From NCBI RefSeq assembly GCF_030463535.1, contig NC_132880.1, positions 26,874,987 to 26,938,986 on the forward strand: DNA of 64,000 nt, read 5' to 3'. A program made the position numbers and the translations under genes. Source of the stretch: Salminus brasiliensis (lineage: Eukaryota; Chordata; Actinopteri; Characiformes; Bryconidae). Of this stretch, positions 37,527-47,872 are shown piece after piece. The stretch's first letter is position 1, and each line of letters starts with the position of its first letter. A model generated the notes under the pieces. The model was not told the origin of the DNA and ran no database searches. It saw nothing but the letters and a program-made list of their open reading frames with translations.

Positions 37527-37667
37527 GTCTGTGGTTTGAGATAACTCCGGATGAGGCGGGTTATTCACTTTCTGGAACCTTTGTGGATTCTTCTTGTTGG
37601 GGAAGTCGATTTGAAAATGGAAAGAAAACTAAAGACCAGCCTGAGATTGACATTCTGTACCTACAAG
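37527..37667 (+). CDS. pla2g4c-like copy 1, coding exon 6
   Basis: 141 nt, the same length as in copy 2; acceptor TTTGTAG, donor GTAACA. Reads [38 protein letters not shown] and QPEIDILYLQ, the conserved WFE.TP..AG block of the family. Intact. Confidence 0.92.
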
Positions 37668-38931
37668 GTAACATCACTAATGCACTGCTCAATGTGAAAG
37701 TAATAATATTGTCCTATTTTGTGCTATCTTGAGGAGTACCACTAGATGTTTGTGGATAGGAGAGCTAAGCCTGAGGGCATGCTCTTTTAGGTTAAAAACA
37801 AAAGCCCCCAAAAAGTTTCTTTATCATGCTTTATTTCAGTTGAAAAAGACATATGTGTCTCAGCATGACTTAAATGCTCTTCATCAACTTCCAGCAGACA
37901 CACAGATTCCTCTTTGTCAGGCCCTATCCACATGTAATGTTTTTAAATATAGTATTTTATTCTGCATTTTGGCCTTCAGTCCACACAGTCATAGCATTTT
38001 AGATCAGGCATAGTTTCAGACACAGCTCATGTCTTTTTTGACCATTAAACGTCTTGAGGAATTTGAAAAACTTTGAGGTATTTGCGCCTCCTGCTAGCTG
38101 GCATGAGTTGCTTTTTGTATTCTTGTGTGGACAAGGAGATTTTTAGAAACCCTACTGGACGACAACAACATACAATCCCAAAACCTTCTGGATACATTTG
38201 GAGAGGCTTATTCGTAAAAAAACAAAAGATTTTTACAAATAAACTGACTATAGACTGGTACCTAATCAGACTTACTCCTTTAGTACACTCTGTACTTTAT
38301 AGAATTCAGACTTACAAGAACTTCAGGCTTAGATGAATTAGTTACAATTTTTGATTAATCATAGAAATTGGAAGGCAGTTTACAAGATGCTTTTTCACTA
38401 GCTGGCTGGCAAGCAGATAAGTACAAGATAAAAACTCACTGTGTTTGCTATAAAGAAAAACAAAAATCAGAAATTATGGAATATTTGCAAGATTCTTACT
38501 CAAATTTAATCAAATCAAATCAAATCAAATCAAATCAAAGTGTAGTTGTCACACACATAGTCCTACATAGTACAATGCCCTTAACCCATGACATATACAT
38601 TTTTAACTAATTCCACTGTTAAGTAACATATACATTGTTTGAAAGTAATGAGAGTTTAAGACTAAAGCCAGTCCCCAATTTTCAATTTTCCATATTTGCT
38701 ACCACAGTTTATTTCTGTAAAGTTCTACAGCCCTTAATTATCTGGCTCACTGTATTTGAAGATGAAATAGAGCAAAATGTCATAAGAACATTTGAGCTAT
38801 ACTCGGTTTATGTAATGACTGTCTGATGGAAAGCATGGGCTCATTAGTCATGAACAGTCAAAGAACACAATTAAATTTTGTGAAGTTTCCTTGTTACCTC
38901 ACTTATTTATTTTTCTTTGGAATATGTTCAG
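37668..38931 (+). other. intron with possible LINE remnant and CAAAT repeat
   Basis: About 37780-38500 has scattered coding-like stretches (for example FQLKKTYVSQHDLNALHQL near 37838) that may be a decayed L1-type ORF; I am not sure. It ends in a pentanucleotide CAAAT array at 38511-38538. Nothing else recognised. Confidence 0.35.
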
Positions 38932-39009
38932 GCTTATGTGGCAGTGCATTAGCTGATATGAAGGAGAACCTTAAGTGCCTTTATATGGCACTACTAAACC
39001 TGATCAAAG
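38932..39009 (+). CDS. pla2g4c-like copy 1, coding exon 7
   Basis: 78 nt, acceptor ATGTTCAG, donor GTAGGA. Reads LCGSALADMKENLKCLYM then ALLNLIK, parallel to the WGSALGN block of human PLA2G4C. Copy 2 has 66 nt here. Confidence 0.85.
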
Positions 39010-39247
39010 GTAGGAGCAATGCTGTTTTTAACAAGTTCTTTATTTATTCCTGATTGTAAATCTTTAATTAATGCATACTAAATCAGCTCATCATGACTGG
39101 AGCAAAAACATATACTGTAAATCCTTTGAATGAATATATGGCAATATGACCACTAACATACTTTGCAACATGATAAAATTAAAGTTAATTAAAGTATTGG
39201 CTGAATTTAATATTTTGCTTAATATTTTTCTTCCTTTTACCTACCAG

Positions 39248-39373
39248 ATGAACCGAATGGTTGTGAGGTGATCTCAAAACTGCTGGAACTGAACCTTAGT
39301 GTTCTCAATGGGGAGGATTCTTTAGTTTACTGTAAAACCTTGGATGAATCACTGATCGCTGGAATCACTGGAG
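39248..39373 (+). CDS. pla2g4c-like copy 1, coding exon 8
   Basis: 126 nt, acceptor CTACCAG, donor GTTGTG. Reads ISKLLELNLSVLNGEDS..., parallel to [18 protein letters not shown] in copy 2, but shorter by 45 nt. Variable linker region. Confidence 0.78.
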
Positions 39374-39563
39374 GTTGTGTTTACCTTCATAATCTATAAT
39401 CATAATCACCTAGATACATGGAATGCATTTTAACTACTCCAACACTGCCTGCTGTTCTATTATAGTTTTTTAACAATTAACTTTTAAATAGACACAGAAA
39501 CACACATAAACACTCAATTTAAAAAAATAAAATACATTTTTATTGGTACATGCGATGAAACAG

Positions 39564-39689
39564 GACACCAGATCAGTTCTGCTGTGCACATGATGACAAA
39601 ACAGACATTCTCAGAGGACATGTTATGGGACTACAACCTGAAAGTGTGCAGCTCTGTCAAATTGAGTGGGGGGAATGAAAATGGTGACT
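39564..39689 (+). CDS. pla2g4c-like copy 1, coding exon 9
   Basis: 126 nt, acceptor GAAACAG, donor GTAAGT. Reads GHQISSAVHMMTKQTF and ends SGGNENGD. Highly diverged from copy 2, where the exon is 159 nt. The phase-1 frame closes with both neighbours. Confidence 0.7.
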
Positions 39690-40255
39690 GTAAGTAGAAT
39701 CCCCTTCGCTTCAAAACAATGCACACAATTTACAAGTAGATTGTATTAGTTTTTGTTCAAATGGCTTGAAGACAAACTGTGTTTATTTCATTAACATTTT
39801 ATTAAGTTTGCTTGCAATTAAAAGAAATCACAAAAGAAAAGAAAACAGAAAAATATATCACATTTGTTACAATAGCATAACACGTTACCCTGAAATGTTA
39901 TAATAAGAAAGACATTCACTTGCAATCAACCCTGTAGTCTTAATGACTGACTTATGTGTATGTTTTGTTTGGTAAATATGTATAATTTAAATTCTTTAAT
40001 TTAGAGAATGCACTGTTAACAGTACACATCTACATTCAAGCGCATGTGACCGGAAGCTATTTAGCTAAATTTTATGTGTACATCTATGTTTGTAGCAAAA
40101 TCAAGGACTCACTGGGTGCACATTAGACCACATATGTGCTGTACATTAGAAACGCGGGTAGAAAAGTAATCAACTGTATTTAGAAATGAATTTAGAATAA
40201 AGTATCATTTATTATTCATTATATTTTGTTTAATTTTGATGTAATCTTTTGTCAG

Positions 40256-40342
40256 CACTTTTGAGAATCATTGTTAGATCCATCGAGAAGGTTGCACGCT
40301 GGGTCTGGGGAACGAACTTAAACTATGTCTACAGGATGAAAG
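40256..40342 (+). CDS. pla2g4c-like copy 1, coding exon 10
   Basis: 87 nt, equal to copy 2; acceptor TTTGTCAG, donor GTGGGG. Reads IIVRSIEKVARWVWGTNLNY then VYRMK, matching the [12 protein letters not shown] block. Intact. Confidence 0.88.
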
Positions 40343-40649
40343 GTGGGGAATTATCTACAATTTAAAACATCACACAGACACACACTCACAGAGACTGTAA
40401 TGTGTCACTTGGAGAAAGATGATACATGTGCAGATCAAAACATACATTCCAAAAAACATAGACAAAAAGAGAAGCAAACAAATAGGGAAGAATCCTGAAC
40501 CAAACCTGACTCTAAAAGAAAAGAGTAGAGATGGACACAGATACTGATACTAAGGGAGTTCCATGTGTATAGAGTGAAAAGTGTGACTGAGCCAGTACAC
40601 ACTCAGTATAATGGCAAGAACAATTCTATGAAAATGTTAGTGTCTGTGA

Positions 40650-40745
40650 CTGACAGGGGCCTTAAATGTATTAATTGAGTATTTTGGCAGAATTGTTTGA
40701 GTTGTGGGGCCCAGTGTAATATCGTTTCATGGGGCCAAATTCCTT
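40650..40745 (+). repeat. dispersed repeat shared with 22.3-22.5 kb
   Basis: TGACAGGGGCCTTAAATG, ATTAATTGAGTATTTTGGCAG and a GGGGCC..., TTCCTTGGCAGGGG end match 22370-22470. Noncoding, family unknown. Confidence 0.55.
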
Positions 40746-41119
40746 GGCAGGGGTTTGTTCACAGTTAGTGCAGGATGCAGAGTGTGTTTATGAGTATGAA
40801 GGTGTGCTGTGGTTTTTCCGCAGAGACCCATAGTGGTGCTGATATGAAAGTATTGTGTGTGAGCTATAAACTGATACAATGCTGCTCAGTCCTGAAGAAT
40901 AACTGTCTCAGAACTGGATTTTCTGTAGCATGCTTTAAAGCCTTTATTTTTCCTTTGTATGATCATTCCATTAAGATTATTTTTGTGCAAGCAACACTGC
41001 ACAGTGGAAGAGTATACCACCCTTAGCTAAACGTTCATGTAAGGGATAAGGAAGTTTTGATTTGCCTGTTTTACCAGCATATATTATAAATTCTATATAT
41101 TGTTTGATTGTGTCATCAG

Positions 41120-41443
41120 TGGCTGCCCACCGCTCTGGGTGTGTGTGTGTACTCACTGCCCCTAACACATGTGTGTGTGTGAGTGTGTGTTCACTACCAG
41201 ATGGGTTAAATGCGGAGGACACATTTCGCTGTACAGTCCACGCTGTACAGTGACGAATACGTGCACCTTTATCCTTAAAAAAAAAAAAAGAAAGATGTTG
41301 AGCCCACGATCCTCAGCTCAGATACGAGAGACTATGTGGATGCTGCACTGAAAAACAACTCACCCTATTTCTCAGTGCTGAGAAAAGAACGAAACATTGA
41401 CCTCATCCTTTCTCTTGACTTCAGTGAAGGGGATCTCTTTGCG
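41120..41443 (+). CDS. pla2g4c-like copy 1, coding exon 11, split by insertion
   Basis: The native acceptor GTGTCATCAG (41119) matches copy 2 at 57496. If used, the frame runs through the insert and stops at 41251. The retained exon body 41295-41443 reads from ILSSDTRDYVDAALKNNSPY to NIDLILSLDFSEGDLF, donor GTATTG. An AG at 41293-41294, after the poly-A, would give G|AT Asp in frame with exon 10. Its own upstream tract is purine, with only CACCTTTATCCTT about 17 nt away. Confidence 0.8.
41123..41293 (+). mobile_element. LINE/retroposon 3' end inserted inside exon 11 of copy 1
   Basis: GGCTGCCCACCGCTCTGGGT, GT-rich stretches, ACCAGATGGGTTAAATGCGG, ATTTCGCTGTACAG and a poly-A run (41277-41289) make a typical 3' end of a teleost non-LTR element. 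It separates the ancestral acceptor and first exon bases (TCATCAG|TGG at 41119/41120) from the rest of the exon (GATGTTGAGCCC at 41294). Confidence 0.75.
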
Positions 41444-41570
41444 GTATTGTACAAACTCACATGCACACAGTGACAGTAACATTAGGGACAGTATGAGTAA
41501 ATAATGTTTAGTAGCATTTTTGGTCCTGTTTTTTATTTATTTATACAATACATGGGAATACTGTCACCAG

Positions 41571-41573
41571 TAT

Positions 41574-41604
<31 letters not shown>

Positions 41605-41606
41605 TT
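41571..41606 (+). repeat. (TATT)n microsatellite
   Basis: About nine TATT units in intron 11 of copy 1. Confidence 0.95.
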
Positions 41607-41972
41607 ATATTGGCACATGCCTAGTCCTTTTACGAGATTGTCAAGTGTGCACTTATTGGACTATAAATGTGACTAAGCATGAGCAACACTTTCTACCACT
41701 GTAAACTTAAACAAACTCTAGAAGCTCTTTACTTTTGCTAAAATTAAACCACTAGATAAAAATCTCTTAATGACAAATGAATATAGTGCTTTAACTATAT
41801 TGTTTTTTACTAAATAGACCAAACTCAATGTTTATACATCACACTTTTCTGTTATAATCATTGTGTGTAAGTTACTCAACACACACAGAAAAAAATAACT
41901 TTTTTAAAGAAACAATAAAATAAATAACAATAAAAAGTAACTATAATTTTAAAAAAAGTTTTTTTTTTCCAG

Positions 41973-42120
41973 ACAGTGGTTCAAACTGCTGAAAAGTGTA
42001 AAGAGCTAGGCATCCCACCTCCTGGAGAATTTCTAGAACCAAGGGACTTCTATGTGTTTCGAGGTTACAAAGCTCCAACTGTGATCCACATACCTCTTTT
42101 CAACAGGATTAACTGCAAAG
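41973..42120 (+). CDS. pla2g4c-like copy 1, coding exon 12
   Basis: 148 nt, acceptor TTTTCCAG, donor GTAACT. Reads [20 protein letters not shown] then [19 protein letters not shown]. It lacks 18 nt (six residues of the FPEVVVPA segment) present in copy 2. In human PLA2G4C the matching region is IPFP...VVMHFPLFN. Confidence 0.92.
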
Positions 42121-42243
42121 GTAACTCCAACATACAAATATTCATGGTAATAAGTGGCTTCACATTGATGGTGTTATACTGTGTGTATTCTGAAAACAAT
42201 GACATTCAGAAGTGCTCTAAGCTTCATATTTCTAATTCCTCAG
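42121..42243 (+). other. last intron of copy 1: 123 nt, open in frame
   Basis: GTAACT...CCTCAG, 123 nt, no stop in the coding frame. If retained it would add 41 residues including a hydrophobic [17 protein letters not shown] stretch. It differs from the copy 2 intron (58611-58733) at one base by eye. Confidence 0.85.
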
Positions 42244-42416
42244 AAGAAATTAAAAAGTGGAAGGAAACATATACAACTTTTCAGCAGAACTACAGTGCTA
42301 GTATGATCACAGATCTCTTGGAGAAAGCTGGTCTGAACATCAAAAACAACAAGGAGAAACTACTGAAGGAGATTAAATATGTCACTGAACAGAAGAAAAC
42401 TTCTAAGCTTGGGTAA
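42244..42416 (+). CDS. pla2g4c-like copy 1, last coding exon
   Basis: 173 nt to TAA at 42414. Reads [40 protein letters not shown] and ends KTSKLG. The TY.TF and [11 protein letters not shown] blocks match the C terminus of human PLA2G4C (TYDTFK, ENKKKILREL). There is no CaaX box. Confidence 0.92.
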
Positions 42417-43390
42417 AGTCCGTAAAACCCAGCTGTATAAGTACTTGTGATGTGTTGAACCTCTTTTTGAAAGGTATAAAATGTATTTGTAGTCTTGATT
42501 GCATCATACAGGAAAAGAAATTATCATCATATTCTGTGTAATGGAATTTTCAAGGAGTACAGAATAATGAAGCATTTTTAAATTTTTATCTTATGATTTT
42601 AATTCTTGTTTGCATTTGGGATGGATAATTTAGTGTCCCATTATATATTTATAATAATAACTGTAGTGATCAGAAACTGGAAATGTATTCATGCTCTTTG
42701 GTTTTGTGATTGTTGTGGCCACACAAGTCTAATGAGCAACACTTTACATTAAATTGCTTTTAACTAAATTTACTGCATTAATTAGCTTTCAGGTCACAGA
42801 CTTCAGCATTAATAAGCCAAGAGTAATATTAAGAAAATAATTTAGCTATGTGTTTGTTGAGGTTAACTAAATTGAGAAAACCTACACCCTCTAAATTGTG
42901 ATTTATTCTTAAGTATGATGATTATGTTTTTTCATTAACTCTGTTAGAAGTTAAATTTAATTGTATTTGGTTTTTGGCTTATATTCACTTGACTGTTTGA
43001 AAGTTTGAAAGTATACAGCATTTAATACACTTCTTATTAAAAATATGTTATGCTTAAAAAGCAACAGTAAAACAGTAATGGGTCTGCTATGAATATATCA
43101 CTGCCGTCCAATAAAAAACATGTATCTCATGTTTTTAGTTTTCTCTGTGGTCTGAACCCTGTAGCTGATCTGTACACTGTGTAAATAATTCTGGATGAAT
43201 AGATTCCCTAAATTACTTGGAATAAACTCTTTTTTACATTGACTTTCATTCAAAGCGAGGGAAGTGTTTGGATAGCGATGTAAGGCAAAGACAGTAAATT
43301 CAAGTGGTCTGTTGTAGCAAACACCTGCTCTACCATAATGACATGAATTTCTAAAAAAGTATGCAAAATCCAGATTTACACAAGCTAGGT
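42417..43390 (+). other. 3'UTR and downstream region of copy 1
   Basis: AATAAA at 43220-43226 is a possible polyadenylation signal. Short stretches after the stop (GAAATTATCATCATATTCTG) resemble the copy 2 3'UTR near 58969. Otherwise AT-rich. Confidence 0.45.
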
Positions 43391-43605
43391 TCTACCAATG
43401 GGCTGGTGATGACCCAACATTGTGATCTCTTGTCACTAAATGCAATCAAACTGAATGCAATGCTCCAAAATATGAGAAAAAGTCGATCCTGGACAGTAGA
43501 GACAATTACTCCAACAAAAGCAAAATGAACTCTTTTTTATACCCAATGAATAAGCATGTGTCCCAATACTTTTATCCATTATGCATAGACACTGGCAAAC
43601 ACAAA
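43391..43605. mobile_element. MITE family A, degraded copy 4
   Basis: Shares GGTGATGACCCAACATTGTG, TGGACAGTAGAGACAATTAC and TGTCCCAATACTTTTATCC with copy 1 at 8134. Left end missing. Confidence 0.55.
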
Positions 43606-43959
43606 CGTCTATACTGATACCTAGATGCAAAAGATGCATAGTAATCAATAATGAGGTAAATATACTACACTTTGTAGAAGGCATTTCTTGAAGGCAACTC
43701 TGTCGTCTTGAAACAAAACTTGGGAAAACTATGTTGACCCAGTTGCGTTTTTAAATATAAATGTAGTGAGAAGGGCATGTCCAAACAAAACTAAATGGTC
43801 GGATGATACTACCTGATGATTCAAGGACTCACAACTCAGGATCAGTTTAACTAACTGACATACCACAACTAGCACAATAAACAGCAGGACACACCTAGCT
43901 GTTTCTAGCTGTAGTAGTGTTATTGCCCGGTCGTCAAGTTTCAGCAAGTAATCAAGGTA

Positions 43960-44330
43960 TATTATATATTTATATTATATAAAAAAACACCTAAAATCAA
44001 TTTCTTTCCTGGTTATTAAAGCCCAGTGTTCACTCCCCATAACATTGTGTGGTGTAGTCCGTGGTTCTATTTCTGTGTCTCTAACTGAGTGTGCCTTAAC
44101 ACACCCACTGTAACTGTGAAAGGACTTGTTAATGAGCTGATTAGAATCAGGTGTGTTGGGAGCAGGGAAAGCACTCAAATGTACAGGGCAGGGTGCCTCC
44201 AGGTGCAGGGTTGAGAAAACCTAAACTATGACAATTATAAAGGACTCCATCCACCCATCCCACTGCCTGTTCTGACAGTTGCTAAGTGGCAGGGAGGGCA
44301 GAAGCATAAAGGCCAGAACCAGCCAGTACT
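43960..44330. mobile_element. non-autonomous DNA element (AATCAGGTGTGTTGG type)
   Basis: GCTGATTAGAATCAGGTGTG, GGAGCAGGGAAAGCACTC and CTCCAGGTGCAGGGTTGAGA are the hallmark of a very common teleost short DNA element. No coding sequence; boundaries approximate. Confidence 0.45.
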
Positions 44331-44741
44331 AAGACAGAATCTTAGCCCAGGTCATTAAGTTACTTAACAATCGGTCCATTGCACAACACACACACACACA
44401 ACACCTCTGTCGGTCTAACTATGGACAAATAACACTATATGCCTATATGTAAATAGCAACATGTAACATCTGATATTACTTATGTTAATGGCTTGTCTAT
44501 TTAGAACAGTGCAATAGTACACATATGTAATGTGTATATCGTTGCAGTCCAATGAAAAACATGTGATAATTTCCAATATGATAACTTTACAGGAGAAGGC
44601 AAAAAAGTTAAAAACCATGGCTTTGCTAATGATAACCATTAGTTGTTGTTATTGGTAAAAGTTGGGCGTTACGATTAATGGACTGGCTAGGATGAATAAA
44701 CTTGAAATGGGCAAATAGGCAGCACTATGTTGAACTTTATA

Positions 44742-46361
44742 CACTAAATTGCCAAAAGTATTCACTCACCCATCCAAATAATTGAATTCCGGTGTTCCAA
44801 TCAATTTCATGGCAACAGGTGTATAAAACCAAACACCTAGGCATGCAGACTTCTACAAACATCTGTGAAAGAATGGGTCACTCTCAGGAGCTCAGTGAAT
44901 TCCAGCATGGTGGCGTGATAGGGTGCCACTTGTGCAACAAGTCCAGTCATGAAATTTCTATAATATAAATTTCTATAATTATACTAATTATTCCACAGTC
45001 AACTGTCAGTAATTTCATGCTTTCAACCTTGCTGGAACAGTTTGGGGACGGCCCCTTCCTGTTCCAACATGACTGCACACAAGTGCACAAAGCAAGGTCC
45101 ATAAAGACATGGATGAGCGAGTTTGGCGTAGAAGAGCTTGACTGGCCTGCACAGAATCCTGACCTCAACCCTATAGAACACCTTTGGGGATGAATTAGAG
45201 TGGATACTGTGAATATCCAGTATCCAGGCCTTCTCATCCAACAATAAGCTCTCCTCACTTGTTCTGAGCTCTTCCCTTTGCAACTGGGTCTTGGATTTCC
45301 TGACCAACAGGCCACAGTCTCTCCTCCTCCACCACAACCTTCAGCATGGGCTCCCCCCAGGGCTGTGTGTTCAGCCCGCTTCAGTTCACACTGCTCACAT
45401 ATGACTGCTCACCTATCCACCCAGACTGTCATATTGTGATGTTTTGCAGACGAAACAGCAGTGGTTGGATGCATTACAAACAGTGATGAATCTGGCTACA
45501 GGGTTGGTGCAGAAAGAACAACCTCTGCATCAATGTAAAGAAGACAAAGGAGATGGTTGTGGACTTTAGAAAGGGCAGAAATGCCCACCTCCCACAGCAT
45601 GTTGGAGGATCTGCGTTGGAAGTGGTCTTCAGCTACAGGTACTTGGGTTTGCACCAACAACCTCACCTGGAAGCTGCTCTGCTGCAGACAGGAAAGCTCT
45701 ACTTTGATGAAGGCTGCACTGAAGTCTGTCGGAGTCACCCTCCCCACCACCATGGACATCTACACCTCCAGATGCAGGAAGAGGGCCACCTGCATCATGA
45801 AGGACCCCACTCACCCAGCACACTCACTTTTTGTCCCACTCCCCTCAGATAGGAGGCTGTGGAGCATTAAGTATAAAACCCACAGACTGAGAAACAGCTT
45901 CAGCTTCAGACTCTTGAACTTCAAAAAGTCAAACACACTGCACTAACACTTTTAGAGAACACTTAGACACTTTATCTACAACTTGGACACTTTAAGGACA
46001 TGTTACCGCTACTTATTCATTCATACTGCTACACTCCTTTCATATATAGTGACCATATTGCTGCACCCTTTTTTAATTTCTCTACTTTTCCCACTTTCCT
46101 ATTTGTGTCTATTCAATAATTGAAGTATAACTGGGACCTTGAGATTACAATTTTGTTTCACCTCATGTACCACATGTGATGCGAATGACAATAAAGTTTC
46201 CTTTATCCTTTATCAGTGTCTGACCTCACAAATGCGCTTCCGGAAGAATGGTCAAAAAATCCCATAAATACACTCCTAAACCATGTGGAAAGCTGTTATA
46301 GCTGCAAAGGGTGGCCCGACGTCATATTAAACCCTATGGATCAACTTTTGGCAATATGGTG
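44742..46361 (+). mobile_element. Tc1-like transposon, decayed, with nested LINE
   Basis: Ends CACTAAATTGCCAAAAGTAT and ACTTTTGGCAATATGGTG lie between TA dinucleotides at 44740-44741 and 46362-46363. Transposase pieces on the + strand: GCCCCTTCCTGTTCCAACATG near 45050, and GACTGGCCTGCACAGAATCC with [10 protein letters not shown]-type sequence near 45140-45190. A large internal deletion lies near 44960-45010. At about 45243-46214 a LINE fragment interrupts the 3' part; host sequence resumes with CAGTGTCTGACCTCACAAAT. Confidence 0.85.
45243..46214 (+). mobile_element. non-LTR retrotransposon fragment (CR1/Rex1-like), nested
   Basis: 5'-truncated. Frame pieces of reverse transcriptase: LSSSLCNWVLDFLTNRPQ near 45250-45315, a GSPQGCVFSPLQFT block near 45345-45390, and NLCINVKKTKEMVVDFRKG near 45520-45580, with frameshifts between. 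The 3' end is AATAAAGTTTCCTTTATCC with a CCTTTAT repeat. It lies inside the Tc1 copy. The clade is inferred from memory. Confidence 0.8.
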
Positions 46362-46520
46362 TAGTTAGGCTGCAATGTTCAGGACAGATGTACAGTGCCA
46401 GGTTTGAGAAAAGCAAAGAGCAGCAGACAGTGTAAAGCCTTGTTAGCAGCTTTTGAATAGAAAAACAGTATAGCAATTAGACACAGTTTTATTTTAATGC
46501 CATATATGTCTGTTCTTGCT
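46362..46520. other. short intergenic segment before copy 2
   Basis: Nothing recognised between the Tc1 element and the copy 2 promoter. Confidence 0.4.
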
Positions 46521-46524
46521 TGTC

Positions 46525-46830
46525 TATTTCCTGCCTCCATGCAAAACCTGTTATTGACCATATGTCAGCTGTCCTAAAGTGGTGTAAATTATCAGACTGA
46601 AGACTTTTGAGGAAAGGCTTCCTGTCCTCTGGCAACCAAGCATTACAAAGAGCCGTTTCTGGGAAACTGGTGACACACACATATACACACCCCTAACTGT
46701 AAGATATTTAAATGATTTTCTTTTTTCAATTTGTTCCTGTTATTGTGACATTCTGTGATAGCTCAACATTTCCTCTCTTTGACACACCCACAAACCTACC
46801 TTCTATAAATTCATAATGCATTTAAAGCAC
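46525..46830 (+). promoter_or_regulatory. promoter region of pla2g4c-like copy 2
   Basis: TATAAATTCA at 46804 and the upstream CTCCATGCAAAACCTGTTAT block parallel the copy 1 promoter at 31.9-32.1 kb. The spacing from TATA to the exon 1 donor is 72 nt here and 68 nt in copy 1. Confidence 0.55.
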
Positions 46831-46876
46831 TCACTAGATAGAATTGATTTGTTGGCTTCTGCATCTTCAAGTGAAG
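46831..46876 (+). other. predicted noncoding exon 1 of pla2g4c-like copy 2
   Basis: Ends GCATCTTCAAGTGAAG|GTATGT. Conserved with 32101-32140. No ATG opening a long frame. The start is estimated from the TATA box. Confidence 0.55.
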
Positions 46877-47852
46877 GTATGTACTTCTTGTTCTGCAGTT
46901 TTATTCCAGCAGCTGAATTAATGTAGTTAATTAGTAATGTAATTAATTAGTAATGAATGAATGAATGAATTCATTTACATTTATTTTTTAGAAATTATTA
47001 GTATTTATATTTAAAATAGTTAAATTAAATCCAGCAAATACAGAAAACATTATATTGTAGCTTTGTTACTAAAAGCTGAGTTTACATGCACATTTGAAAC
47101 ATTTTAGATGTTCATTGAATTTGTTATGTATACAACTTACCCATATTTATGTTCTAAAGCTAGTAATGATAAAAGACTAAAATGATGCCTGAATAAAAAA
47201 TAAAATCAGAGAGCCGCTTAACCAGTCAACATTTCATGTTTGAAATGTTAGGAAAAAACCCTCTTCCTATGAAAATAAGTGGTATAAGTAAAAATTAAAT
47301 ACACAGTACAAAACACTATGACAATAACAATTGTCACTGTAAAATATTGTTCATCCACATATCATCCACATAACTCTGGCAGCTGAATCCATGCTCTCCA
47401 TGTGATTCAAAAGAACTAGGGGCAGTGAGAATAAAAGTAGGTTTAGTGCACATCTTTGTTGAACACCATTAAATTTTTCATCATTCCCAATCAACCCAAG
47501 TAGATTGTTTACTTAAATTACTTTCTAGGTTGTGATAGTTGAGTGAAAGTGTCATTGTTAGGGACTTATATATAATGTGTCTAATGTTTATGATCTAAAA
47601 AAAGCCATCTCATGTCTCTAAACCAGCAGTTCATTGTTAAAATCTGCTCTCCTCCAAGAAAGTAGAGCAATCTTAATAATCATGTTGTTTTCTTCTGAAT
47701 ATTGTCCAGTGTGACAAGTTGCACTTTGTTGTTGTTGGAATACTACACTGCTTGGTAGCATTCAAAAAATAATGCTTTTGGTAACAGTATTGATTAAGCT
47801 GTTTTTACAAAAATATGGTTCTCACATTTGTTCTTTGACTCTTTTTTTACAG

Positions 47853-47872
47853 ATGGATAAGATCTCTGAAAG
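47853..47872 (+). CDS. pla2g4c-like copy 2, coding exon 1
   Basis: ATG directly follows TTTTTTTACAG; 20 nt encode MDKISE plus two bases, donor GTATTG. With the next exon (112 nt) it makes exactly 44 codons, which supports this start. Confidence 0.8.

Larger units (their letters stand above)
32640..42416 (+). pseudogene. pla2g4c: cytosolic phospholipase A2 gamma-like, copy 1 (two lesions)
   Basis: Thirteen coding exons match copy 2 one for one. The family hydrolyses the sn-2 ester of membrane phospholipids by a Ser/Asp dyad in a patatin-like lipase fold without a C2 domain. The glycine-rich loop GSGGGLRA and lipase motif GVSGSTW (Ser about 90) are intact in exon 3. Two lesions are seen: a 5-nt deletion in exon 5 that brings a TGA in frame, and a roughly 170-bp retroposon 3' end inside exon 11. 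Using an AG at 37380-37381 and an AG at 41293-41294 as acceptors restores frame; the exon sum is then 1,581 nt, 526 residues. The catalytic-Asp motif would read DAAL where DAGL is usual. No C-terminal CaaX box. It could be an expressed variant or a pseudogene; I favour a pseudogene or a gene in decay. Confidence 0.8.

Noticed and set aside
45553-45946. Open frames of 99-129 codons as host genes
   Set aside because: They are shifted readings of the LINE reverse transcriptase fragment.
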